Assembly (NCBI RefSeq): GCF_047496725.1
Contig: NC_132985.1
Coordinates: forward strand, 1,948,001-2,012,000
Reading direction: 5' to 3'
Source: Anoplolepis gracilipes
Taxonomy: Eukaryota > Arthropoda > Insecta > Hymenoptera > Formicidae
Length of the DNA: 64,000 nucleotides
The notes under the pieces are model-generated. The model saw nothing but the letters and a program-made list of their open reading frames with translations. It ran no database searches and had not been told where the DNA came from. The position numbers and the translations under genes are program-made. Of the stretch, positions 50,071 to 61,900 are shown one piece after another (the stretch's first letter is position 1; the number at the start of each line of letters is the position of its first letter).

Positions 50071-53000
50071 TCATTTTTCTATGCATATTTCTAAATAAAA
50101 TAACAATTTATATAACTATTAATAAACATGTATTAACGTATATTGTAATATAAAATTAAATTCTGCTTCTCTAATATAATTAATTTTTATCTACTATTAA
50201 TTTACTAGTAATTATAATTTAAAATAATCTTTAATTTTACTATCATTAGTCAAAAACAGGAAACTTGATCCTCGTTGATGAAATGTCTAACGGTTTCGCA
50301 TAGTTGGTGGAGATCAGGAAAACTAATCGCGTCCGAGTTAACGGATCTCGTTGCACGCCATTCGATTTTCACAAGCGACTCAGCGAAAGGATGAATTCCT
50401 ATCGTACACTGTGAGCTTAGATTACCTTGCAACGCATTCTATTACTGCAACGAATACAAATCGCATCGTGCGCCTTCGTAATACCTATGCAACGTATAAA
50501 TGCTCTTTAGTATTGGCGCATATGTCGACGAATATTTCTCAGCTCATTAATAAATAAACGCAGAACCCACAAAGCAAGAACTCGCGGAAGTATTTGCTTT
50601 GTCTATTATTGTTTCACTTGGCTAATAGACTATCCCGAGCTAACAGATCATCATTATGTACACACGCGTATATTTACATAGTTGCATTTTACATTACACG
50701 TGCTATACTAATACTACAGTAATTTAAGACGCACAAGATACGCAAATCATTATGAATACATATTTCCCATGTAAATGCATATAAAAAGTAATTTTCCTTG
50801 ATAGGACCTTATGAATGACAACTTTTAAATCAATTCTCACATTATAAAACGTATGATGATTAATTAATCATTACATCAAACATTCATCTATGTTCACGTT
50901 GTAATTAACTCTACTACTAATAATAATTAAGTAGAATCGAAATTGAAAGAATGAGAAGAACTCCTAAATATTGATATATTTTTTTACATAATTAGAAAAT
51001 CTAATATTTCTTTCTTCTCTCTTTTGTGAGAGAAAAAGAATCTCATTTGTGTGTTCACTGTAATTATAATAGAGAGACGAGAGCTTATTTCTTTCCCACG
51101 ACAAATACCGATTACACGATACGGGGATCATAGTAGATTCGTTACTAAGGCTAATGGGGTCTTTATTATTAATAATTTTCATCCCGGGCTCTCTCGCTCC
51201 CACGAGACGGCTTTGCGATCATCTCGGGATCGCGATAAAACGTGCAAGCGTACCGCGCACTGAATCGGATTGAATTGTTTCTGGATCATTAATTGCCGCT
51301 TCAATATAAAAACATATGCTAGTAGACTAGTAACGGGAGGGCTCAGGGGGATTATTATTGCGTCACTGCGCGTGCTATTGCATGTATTCATGGAGGAATA
51401 CCAGCGTGACGATCGAGTTTAATAGCTATCGAGTTATTAATTGAATCTCGAATGCAACTTGCTTTTAAAACCGGCTGTGCGACGATCAAATTGAACGTTT
51501 GTGCCTATGAAATAATCGCGAAAAATAAATTTTTATAACACTTATAGCAGAAAAATTTGCAAAATTGCCGATGCATTAATTTTTTTTCTTAATAAAATCA
51601 ATGAGATGCATCGAAAGGATACTCGAGCGCTCGACACGATTTTCTCTGAAATCGTGACGTACCGCGACGTGCCTCGTTGATTAAGCAAACGTGATCTCAT
51701 CCCGTTTTCAACGATTATACGATTACCACCTCGAAGCAAGAAAATCATAATATTGTAATTGAAACTACAATTTTCCATGTAATATACACTCCTAGTAAAA
51801 TTACTGAATGTCAAGAACGTAATTAACCTTCCTTTCCTTCAATCTGCATATGGATATTTACTACACCTGCTTGTTTCAGTCATATATCGCATTTCTTCAG
51901 ATCTCTCGATTTACGAGTTATGTATATGAAAGTTAAACTATTCTTCCCAGCAATATAGCTGAATAGTTGTAGAACTAGGCTTTCTGCAGACAAGTGTGCT
52001 ACCTGCCTAGCATACTCTGAATAAAACCAGCTACTGTAGATTACTGTAGAAATCACCTCTTTAATCTGAGAAGGATATTGTTGCGAACCGTGACTAGATA
52101 AACAGCTGGTCTTATCGCTTATCGCAGCCTATTTGTTAAGTATAATGGCAAGGGAAAGAGGAAGAAAGCGTGAGAGAGAGGCGATGCGTATATCATTTCC
52201 AACCGTAAAAACTTGACAAATGGAAGCACCGAGAAAAAAATTAATCGTGACGTGAGTTAACCTCAGGACTTATCAGATGGAAGAAGATGAATCAAAATTC
52301 AACGACGAATTTACAGTTCGCGAAATTGATTTTATATAAAAAATACTTTCAAAACTATGAGATAGAGATATAAAAATGTAAAATAAATAAATGGACCGAC
52401 TTGTTTAGCTGATAAAAAATATTTTACTAAATTAAACATATTATCTATTATATGCGATTATTTTCATAAATCGTATATTCGTTATTATTTCTAAAATATT
52501 TACTGATTTTTTTCACGACAAGTATAAACTATTAGATGAGCAAGGACTTGTATGCAAAATATGCCTAGTCGAGGCACGTCCTCGCTCTTATTTTTCTCGC
52601 ATATGCACGGGATAATTTGCATATTTCAAGCTAATATTTTCATTACGTAATCCGCGGCGGCGCGGCGGTTTAGAACAAAAGTTCGCCGACACCGCATTCC
52701 CTTTGACGAGCGAAAAATTTCGCCGTTATCGCGATGCAGGGAGGCAGAGGAGTCGCGTTAATGGAAAGAGCGGATTTCTCGAAACGGGGACAACGACACA
52801 ATGGATCACGGGGAGGCACGCTTTCGGCTGCATTGTGAACGACGATGAAAGCAGTTTTGCCGGATATGGGTGCCGTTTCCCTTTCCCATCCGGGACGCGT
52901 TTCCAAAGACGAGGTCACCAGAAGTCGGCGATGTGTGAGAAGTCGTTCTCTTATGAAACGAAAAGCGATTAATCCTAATAACTTTCTCACTTCACCTCAA

Positions 53001-54143
53001 TTATTTTTTTCTTTATACATTATAAGAGTATAAAAAAAAAAAAATTTAAAACGCGTGTGTCCCAAATCTGTGTAACAATCATCGTAATATAATAGTAATT
53101 ATTATTAGTAGTCTGTACTGAATTATCATTATATTATACATTCATCAAAATTTAAAGTATGTATGTAGCTTGAATACTGTGCATGTATGTAAATATCTAT
53201 GTAACTGCATTTATACATGTAACAGTGAAAAATCTTGTAAAACGATTCAGTACTTATATCATGGCGAATCACGTCAGCAGCGAATAATCAATGTCTAATT
53301 TCGAGAAAGCATTTCCGTGAAAATGGACCAAACTATCATTACGTTGCAATCACATCCGCCGTTTGCACTTTGGATAGATAGACGATTATCAAGAATATCA
53401 GCAAGCATCAATTTCACTATCCGTAACGTTCTAAATTATGTAATCACATATTCAACAAATACACATACGCAATGTATAAAAGGCATCGGTCCTTGGACCA
53501 CTTGTGATTCAAACCAATCTGAAAATTATGTACCGGATACGTGGGCGCGACTTCCCGTTTACGTAATTCATCAAAGACAAAAGTTTCCGGTATCAATCCG
53601 CGACAAGGTCGTCGCGATTTATTAATAAAATTTGAAAGAAGATTGTGTACAGCTGAATAAAAGCGGGATAAAAGCGTCTCGCAGAAACCGCAGACACATG
53701 GATTAGATGGAATATAAGAGGTAACTTGTAACGCAAGAAATTACAGAAGTCTCCTCGGTTTTCGCCGTCGCAATTACATCGAGCCCCGCGCATCGTTCGA
53801 CTCGGTATGAGTAATAAGTCGGTAATATCACGGGTAATGAGCACTCTTGGTGTAACAAGCTACCCCGACGTCTCGCAAGACGTCGCAATTTGTATCTATT
53901 TCCCCTCGCCTCCTGGGGCGCGAGAGCGATTAGAGTAAATCCATTTGCCCCGCACGTATGCATTGATTGCCCACCACAGCGTAAATTATTGCTATACGTT
54001 TATTTACAATGCCACGCTCACATGTCACGAAAGCCCGGGTGATTAATGCCGACGATGATTCGCGTGAGAAATAAATGGAGTTTGCTACTCTCCGCCGCGA
54101 AATTTCGCATTCAAAAATGCGCCGAGGCGCGAACTAAGTTTAC

Positions 54144-54161
54144 GATTTCGCGCGCGAAATC
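54144..54161. repeat. 18-bp perfect palindrome
   Basis: GATTTCGCGCGCGAAATC equals its own reverse complement. It could be a dimeric protein-binding site or chance in CpG-rich DNA. Confidence 0.8.
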
Positions 54162-54840
54162 AACCGTGAGAATATTCGTAGAATCGATCGTAAATAGTTA
54201 CGATAGTTGGTGCATTTGATCGTAGAACGAATTCTTCACACATAATAAAGACGCCAAATACACAAGTGACGAAAGCGATTGTTGGATAAAGGAAATGAGA
54301 GAAGCCTAAATAAAAAATAAATAATATCGCGCATATAAAAAATTATATGAATATAGAAATATTATAAAATCTTCCGATATTAATTTCAAGAAATAACTTT
54401 TTTATCTATTCTTGCACAGAATCTACCACTAAAATAAAAATTAACTTAAAATAAAAATATCGATGTGCATACATTGAGATGCATCGCTTTCACATATTTT
54501 TATACAATTAAATTATAGGTATCATTACAAGCTCGATATTTGTCAAACTCGCAATTTATATCCGGCAAGAAATGCCGGATGTTTTTCAACAGAACAAAAG
54601 ATATACAAAATAATATTGATTCAAGAAGATTTAGAACCAGTTTGCCAATTGTGTGCACGTGCATGCATGCAGAGTATCCGGTAAGGTGCTATTCATAATA
54701 TTCCATCACCTGGAAATGCCTCATCCATTCCCGTCTTCCCTCGGGCGTCTCCATTATCCTTAATTATCCGTACCTAGCGACCGTGCAACAAAAGTCTGAG
54801 AATGCCGAGTGTTGCTTTTCCGAGCCCTTCCTCGAGAACC

Positions 54841-54872
54841 CTTCTCTCTCCCTCTCTCTCTCTCTCTCTCTC
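54841..54872. repeat. (CT)n microsatellite
   Basis: CT tract with one extra C; the core is (CT)10. Confidence 0.94.
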
Positions 54873-55717
54873 GGGCTCTCTCAAGCGTGTTAACGCTAGT
54901 CCTCTAATCGTCGATAAATCCCAAGGCGAGAGTCCGACACGCTCGTTTCTTACTGCTTATCGCTTTTCTAACCCGCGTCGCGGCGATCCTAGTCGTATTT
55001 CCGTCGCCATAATTAGAATTCTCTCCTCCCGGACATGTAATTAGAAAGTTTTCTTCTCCGTTCTTTCTATACAATACAATCTCGTAAAGTCGCGGGTATA
55101 CAACGCCAATATATTTGCTTTATTGTCTTCTTCCGTGGTACTTCCGATCGTTCAGAAAAGATCTGCACGATTAGATACATGTAATAAGTGTAATTAGTAC
55201 TACATACTCTTTACTCGCGAAAATGTCGCTAATAAGTCTAATATTGCACGATTTCGTTAAATTATCGTGTACTAATCTTTATAATGTTATATATTATATA
55301 GATATTTTGCAATATTTATTGTATAATTTAAAATTAATAATATACGAAAGAGATAAAAATTGCTAAAGTCACTACATAGTCGGCAAATGATTACTTCGAT
55401 AAATAATTACTTTGCTTTATAACCGTAAAATAATTACAAACTTTCTTTCTTTCTGTGATAGTATCAAGTCTAATATCGAGTTTCAAACGTTTTAGGAATA
55501 TAATCTACTCCTTTCTCACCATATGACTTTATATAATTACAGAGAAAAAGACGCAGTAGCCCTTCACGTTGGGTCATTCACCGGTGCACTTATCGTATCG
55601 CGATTTTCCTCCCAACCACGGCATGCAGCATCGTGCGTCCCGAGCGAGTTACCATTAGTTTTCCGAAGGCCAATAAATCTAAATGCGAGATCAAGTAAGG
55701 GCGAGAGTGCGGCGGCC

Positions 55718-55747
55718 GTTCGTTCGTTCCTTCGTTCGCTCGCTCGC
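55718..55747. repeat. (TTCG)n / (CTCG)n tetranucleotide tract
   Basis: About seven imperfect TTCG units grading into CTCG units. Confidence 0.9.
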
Positions 55748-56560
55748 GGCAGTTCCTTATTCTCCACGTCGCGATATCTTTCTCTTTCCTTCTCTCTCGC
55801 GCCGTAACGAGCTCCCATGTACCAACGTCGCTTATTTTCTAGGAGCGGCCATCCGTTTCCACCGCGCGGCCACGAGCCGCGCCGCGAATTACAGCGCGAA
55901 ACCGAGCGCGATGTGTCCGGCCGCGTAAGACAAGACCCGACATCGTTCGCAGGTCAAAGGTGGAGCGAGCATACGTGCATGTTGCCCTGCTTGCTTCTAA
56001 CATCGCACGATCTGCGCCCATGGATGAAATTTTTGCTCAACCAATTGCATAAACGTGAAATTTTTCTTTTAATAACCCGCTGTAGAGAGATGTAATCATA
56101 GTTTTGCAACCTCGGACCACGTTACTAATTTTTTATATTAGATATTAAACTCGTACATCTGTAGTTATATAAAATTCTTCTCACACAAACATCGAGTTTA
56201 ATATAAAACTAAATGACGTTTGTAATTTCTTCTCCTCGTTTAATGTAGTATACCATATTATAGTTCTATTTTATTTGTATTTGAAATCCTAGAAATGCAA
56301 CGCAATACTTTTATAGCTTTCTATGTAAAATTGCATTTAAACAAAATCGGATATATATTTGTCAATTATTTTAATATTATTACTTATGTGCGATATATAT
56401 ATATTACTTTATAAAATTAGCAAGCATCTAATGGAACAATCCAAGAATCGTCTTTTGCGTTTAGAGCTTCGTAGGTATAATATCAATTTTAATTGTGCAG
56501 ATTCATTTCTGAACGCATCATAGATAAAGTTTGTCGACAGTATTAATTATTAATAGACGC

Positions 56561-56561
<1 letters not shown>

Positions 56562-56595
<34 letters not shown>
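56562..56595. repeat. (TA)17 microsatellite
   Basis: Pure TA tract of 34 bases preceded by GACGCG. Confidence 0.97.
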
Positions 56596-56597
<2 letters not shown>

Positions 56598-57289
56598 AGA
56601 AGCTTAATACGCGATACTTAATATGCATGAAACTGAATATCCTGCGAAATGACTTTTGTCCATTCCGTCGCGTGCACCAGCCGGTTCACTAGAGCTCTTG
56701 ATGCGTAGTATGAAGCATGAGAATATTATTGTGAAAGTTTATGCGAGAGTTTATGTGTGTTAACATGTATTATAGTGAGGCGATAGATTATAATACACGG
56801 TAGCTGATAATAATTAACGAGAAAAGAAGGAAGGAGAACACATAATTGCCGTCTTCCCTTGTGCCCGGCCGAAAACTTTCACGTAAATTCCGATTAACGA
56901 GATCTCTCTACGTAATAGATACTCGTAAAAAAAAAAAAAGTTCCAACTTGCTTTTTATTAATTCCTGTACTTCCAATTATTGCTCAAGTAATTGCAACTA
57001 GAATTTTAGCACAAAGAATTTTAATCGTTAATACTATACTTACGAAAAGGAAATGCATTAAAGTTAAAACGATATAAATATACATACTTTTGATACATTT
57101 CGTTTCCTCATTTAATTGCTCATACTTAAATTTCTGAAGCAACACACTTTTCGCAATATATAGCTTCGAATCTCTCGTTAGATATTCAGGTAATACTCTA
57201 ATCGTGAATTAGACATTTGATTCACGTACCACGATGTCTTCCCTTCGTTCTCCGGCACCACGAGTTCCTGAGTAAATAAAAAATTTACC

Positions 57290-57645
57290 CGGATGGCGAG
57301 TCACGCGCGAAGGGCCAGTCGGCTAGCGGAAAAGACGACAACATCCGGTGGCGAGGCACGGATAGAAGAACGGAAAGAGAAGGGGATAACGATAACCGGC
57401 ACCACCACCAACGTCGTCGCCATCAGTACGGATGCCCATAGCCCTCCGGTATTACCATATTCACGAGACTTCCATCTCGAAGTCAATGTCACGGTCCGGC
57501 GATGGGGCCCGGGAGAGGGCAAACGCGGGACGCCCGATCCTCGGAGGGGACCTTGAAGGATGTCAGTGTCAGGGTCCGCGGCCAGGCCGCGGGCGACAAC
57601 GAAACCAGTTCGCAGTCACGTGGGGCACACGGCCGGTACGTACGA
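57290..57645. other. Isolated CpG/GC-rich island
   Basis: The sharpest GC-rich island in the window: about 350 bases between two AT-rich regions, with frames of 73-102 codons open on both strands. A perfect-looking donor, CCG then GTACGTAC, lies at its right edge on the plus strand (about 57635). On the minus strand, TTTTTATTTACTCAG (about 57275) is followed 38 bases later by CATCGTG then GTACGTGA. It could be an unmethylated regulatory island, a promoter or a non-coding exon. No protein similarity was recognised. Confidence 0.35.
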
Positions 57646-58640
57646 CTCTGCTATGTTTTGAAACAATATTAATGGTCGCGGAACGTATTAAGCAGGCTGA
57701 CTGGAAAGTCGGAGAGTTGGCGATTCCAAACGTGCCTTGAATCCGCTACTGTTTCAATCATGCTAATGGGTGCGACCGTTATGATGAATTTCGTGACATT
57801 GAAATACACTAAAAATTCATAGTAATCATACCGTAAGAAATTACACACATTTTACAAAATTAAAAAATAAAATTGTATACGGTAAAATATTTCTTTCTTA
57901 ACTTTTTTCAAATTTCTTGTCGGAGATGAAAATTTATTACGCGCGTAATGCGAAAAGATTTATTGGATTTTTTATTAATTTGAATCGAAATATAGTATTA
58001 AAATTCCATACGTATTTATCTTTTGTGCGCTTCTGAGAGATATTATAAATATAATAGGCGAAAGGCAAAATTCCTCGTTGGGTGGGCCAGTTTCGAATAC
58101 CAACCGACGCCTTTAGATTTTTCTAGGTGATATATGTGTCATATGTTTGACATTACTTTAATACATTCAATGTCATATGTTGATTATATATGTTGGTCTT
58201 ATACGGTAGATTTCGATGTTATCTTATTATACATACATATATTAATATCAAAACATACCAATTATATTTTTTAATCAATCAAATTTTTACAAAGTATTAA
58301 AACCACCTATTAACGTTCGGGTTAAATTCTTTTAAACTTGGTTGAAATCTGAATACATTGAATAAAAAGTTCTGTATTCCAAGATATCTCAAGATTCGCT
58401 CTTCGTGACACAAAAAATTATTGATGCTTTGAAACATACAATATAAATCGAGATTCTAATACGTATTGTTCTTTATGATTTCAGCTAATGATCGAGAGAC
58501 AATGAAGACGAAGTGGCAGGAAGGACAAAGGCACAAAGGCGCGGTACATTGAAAAATGAGATAATGGCGCGATATAGCAATGTCATACGCACGCGAGAGC
58601 GATGCTAATCGCCGTCGGGCGTGTTAACCGTCGTCGACCT

Positions 58641-58658
58641 CTCGCGCGAAAGCGCGAG
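58641..58658. repeat. GC-rich 7-bp hairpin with GAAA loop
   Basis: CTCGCGC-GAAA-GCGCGAG is a perfect stem closed by a GNRA-type tetraloop, stable if transcribed on the plus strand. Chance is plausible in such CpG-rich DNA. Confidence 0.6.
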
Positions 58659-58934
58659 CGACATCGCGAGGAACGAGCCTGTCGGCCTGTCCGCACTGCA
58701 GATAAGACACCCGAGCCAAGTGGCCTGCAGCCACCAAAGTGCGAGCGAGCACAATCTCTCAAAGTTTAAATCGACCTTGGTATGAAATTGCCGGGAGAAT
58801 ATCCGCGGTAATCGTAGCGGGAGGGATCGGAGAGACGATAATCGCGCAGCGAATAAAACGCTATCATATGTCGCGTCTACAACTTTCGAGAGACGATCTC
58901 GTATAGTTCCGAGAAGAATGCGTAGTTTATTTTA

Positions 58935-58956
58935 TTTTTTTTTTTTTTTTTTTTTT
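58935..58956. repeat. Poly-T run (22)
   Basis: Twenty-two consecutive T followed by ACGACAAAGAGAG. Confidence 0.95.
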
Positions 58957-61900
58957 ACGACAAAGAGAGAGTAAGAAGATCCGGCTGATAAGCTATCCCC
59001 GTTCACGAAAAAATCCTCCCCTTCAATCTCTTGTATCTTTGCAGAACGAAATAAAAATTATCTTAAAAGTTTATCGAAAATTTTGTTGGAGATAAAAGAA
59101 AGTGCTTCTTGCAACATTTTTGTAACTTTATAAAACAGTAAAATTTTTAAAAACTAAGAAATATATTTTATTTGTAATATTTTTTAATCGAAACAACGCA
59201 TACAATTCATGATAATTTCCTTATTAAATCCTTAAATTCGTATAAATTTTGTAAAAATAAAAAAAATATATAGATATTATTTCTCTTTTCTTTTTTTCTA
59301 CTTTGTAAACCTAGCCAAGTTTCATCAAGCTTGAAGAGAGAAAGTATATTGTACATGTATTCTCTCTTTCTGAGCTCGTTATGAATGAAAAGTCTTCTAG
59401 ACATTCGATACATCGAGGATCCGGTTTGTCCGTTCAAACTGATCCATAAATACGCTCAGAATGGGGTTCAGTGGACGACACTTTCATACGAAAGATATTC
59501 GTAATGATTTTCTTCTGAGACGGGAATGCAAATCGAGAATTACACCGCCGCCACACGTGGAGAACAAGGCTTAGTTGAACTGTATATCGATTCGTCCTTG
59601 TCCGATTGCGTCCAGCAGAAGTCACTTATGTCTCTTTCTTTCTCATAATAAGATATAAAACAATATATAAAAATATTTATGCTTTTAAAAACAAAAATAA
59701 ATTCCTAAAAAAAAATATCGCACACGTTTGAACCCAAGACAAAAACATTCATTATAACGGTGCTCGGCATTAAAGATAAACTTGAATCTGATTTAAAATC
59801 ACAAAAATCATTTAAATATCCTAATATTTATCGTCATTATTATTCTACATCATGCGTCACATATCGGCCTTTATTCGCGAAATATTTATCTCTAATGTAT
59901 GCAAATATAATGTACCACATAAATCGCAAGAAACTGAAATAATGGGACATAAAACCGAGACAGATAAATCATTAAAAAAATATCGCGACAACAACAATGC
60001 GCATTCCCATAATTGATGCGTTCACAAAACCGGCATCTACAGAAAACAGATAGATTAAATCGCGCATAATCGAAAGTGCACTCGCAATTCAAATTCGTGA
60101 AGAAATCAACTATCTTGGCCGCTTAATTAGTGACACTCTTCGTCTGTGCGCGAAGATCGCTAATAAAGAACCACCAAGGACTTTCACTTGTGTCGTCTTC
60201 TACCTTATGTCAATCCGAGTTCTACGCAAGTCGTGCGTGAACATATCCCGCACGCACTGTGTACGTGGTCCTTTTAAATTTTCTATCCGCACGATGCATA
60301 ATATGCTTAACAACCGCGCACAAACTCGAGAGCTATTAAACGTGAAACTGCACTTGCGTGAATTGAGTCTCGAAAATCTTTCTTTTTACATACATCTTGG
60401 AAATGAGAAACGGTATCTCGCGTGTCATTCCGGTGTTTGCGTGACGAAAAGTAAGAGCTCCCTTGAAGACTTGATTACCTACCAATGCTGTAACAGCTGA
60501 CGTGCTATTTTTTGCCAAAACTTGGATTGAGACTGACATTTATCTTGAAAAATAGAAAAAAATATAAATTTTTGATAAATATATTTTCTCTAAATATTAT
60601 ATTGTTCATCAAATAAAATTTGAAAAATATCCTGTCATTTACCTAAAAGCAAAACTATTATTTAGCAAACTAAAATCTCAAACTATGAATATTGATTAAT
60701 TTAAATCACAACTCGTTGAAAGTGCTTCGTTATAAAAATTGAATTAAGCGAAACTGTGCACTTAAGCTCGTCAGATTTCCCTCTTAGGATACATCACTGC
60801 AACGCGTTCGTCGACTCCGCGTGTGCGTTTCTCACACGCACGTCGAGCGAGCGAAAAGCGTCCGCCAAGTGCATCCTACTTTCGCCGAGCTCTTGTGTGT
60901 CGCTCCTACGTACTTACGTACAACTTTTGCGTGGGATATCAACGTCATGCGAGTTGTAAAAAGCGACTCACCATGAGATACACGCCTCTCCGAAGCTCTT
61001 TTCGAGGAGTGCGATTCACCACTATTCAGAATCTAGTGAAGATTGAAACATTCCAATTTGAATATCACGAATGGGCAGTATAGTTGGAAATGACTATATT
61101 TTGTGCGTCACGTCACACGCAAAAGTATACACTTATGACTCAAATATCCAACGGTATTTAATGAAAATAATATAAGTTAAAAATATAAAATTAATTTATT
61201 AAACTTATAAAAATTTATACTTGTGATAAATACATCGAATATATTTTAATTAAATAGATGGAATTTTATCAAGACTGGAGCAATTTATTCATGTTACACA
61301 TCAAAGCAATCTAAAAAAAATTAGCAATATTATTATTAACTAACTTTTTATTATTAAATAACTTTTTAACGAATTAATCTTTGTCCGAACAACCTAATGA
61401 TGATTCTCAACTTCTCGATTCATAAAAGTAAAACAGATAACATCGTGGTGTCGGAAATCTCGTGTTTCATCATCGTGACGAAAAAACCTCGAGAGTGACG
61501 AAAATTCTTCGTGTAAATATATAGTGTGTTTCGTAATGTAAGATTTATATTAAACTTGAAAAGCATATTTTTCCAAAAAATTTAATGTCAATTCCTTTTT
61601 CATAAATATTGTGTATAAAATGTTATTTAATATTAAAAATTACAAACTACTGAAAAATTTTATTTTTCAGTCGAAATCTAAAACTTTACTTAAAAACTTA
61701 ATACATAAATATTAGAAGCCATGTATTAGGAATTCGTAGCCTTTCATCTCAATCCATGAAATATTTCTGCATCTAACCAAATTATTTCGTCAAAATTCAT
61801 TAAAAAAATACAATCCTGAAGCTTCGCGTGCATCTTACGAAACATCACGTATATCGGGCAGTAATGTACGCGAGATATACCCAGCGTGAGATCTTGCTGT

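Larger units (their letters stand above)
49520..54840. other. Non-coding stretch, no gene seen
   Basis: CpG-rich blocks lie at 49590-49960, 51080-51420, 52560-52960 and 53550-54230. AT-rich blocks lie at 50070-50260, 50680-51020, 52300-52540, 52970-53240 and 54300-54560. An 18-bp perfect palindrome sits at 54144-54161, and an 8-bp stem with a short loop followed by T-rich DNA at 54560-54586. The open frame 53317-53625 (102 codons) has no family resemblance that I can name. Confidence 0.65.
54873..57290. other. Non-coding stretch, no gene seen
   Basis: A CpG-rich block at 55540-56020 is open in several frames on both strands (for example 55523-55807 and 55564-55818), a hallmark of composition and not coding. 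AT-rich blocks lie at 55250-55460, 56090-56560 and 56930-57120. Confidence 0.65.

Noticed and set aside
54560..54586. Hairpin ATCCGGCA/TGCCGGAT followed by T-rich DNA, like a bacterial terminator
   Set aside because: The window is animal DNA with no bacterial gene nearby; the structure is short and probably chance.
61525..61740. TATATAGTGTGTTTCG as another end of the same family
   Set aside because: No matching inverted end was found downstream.
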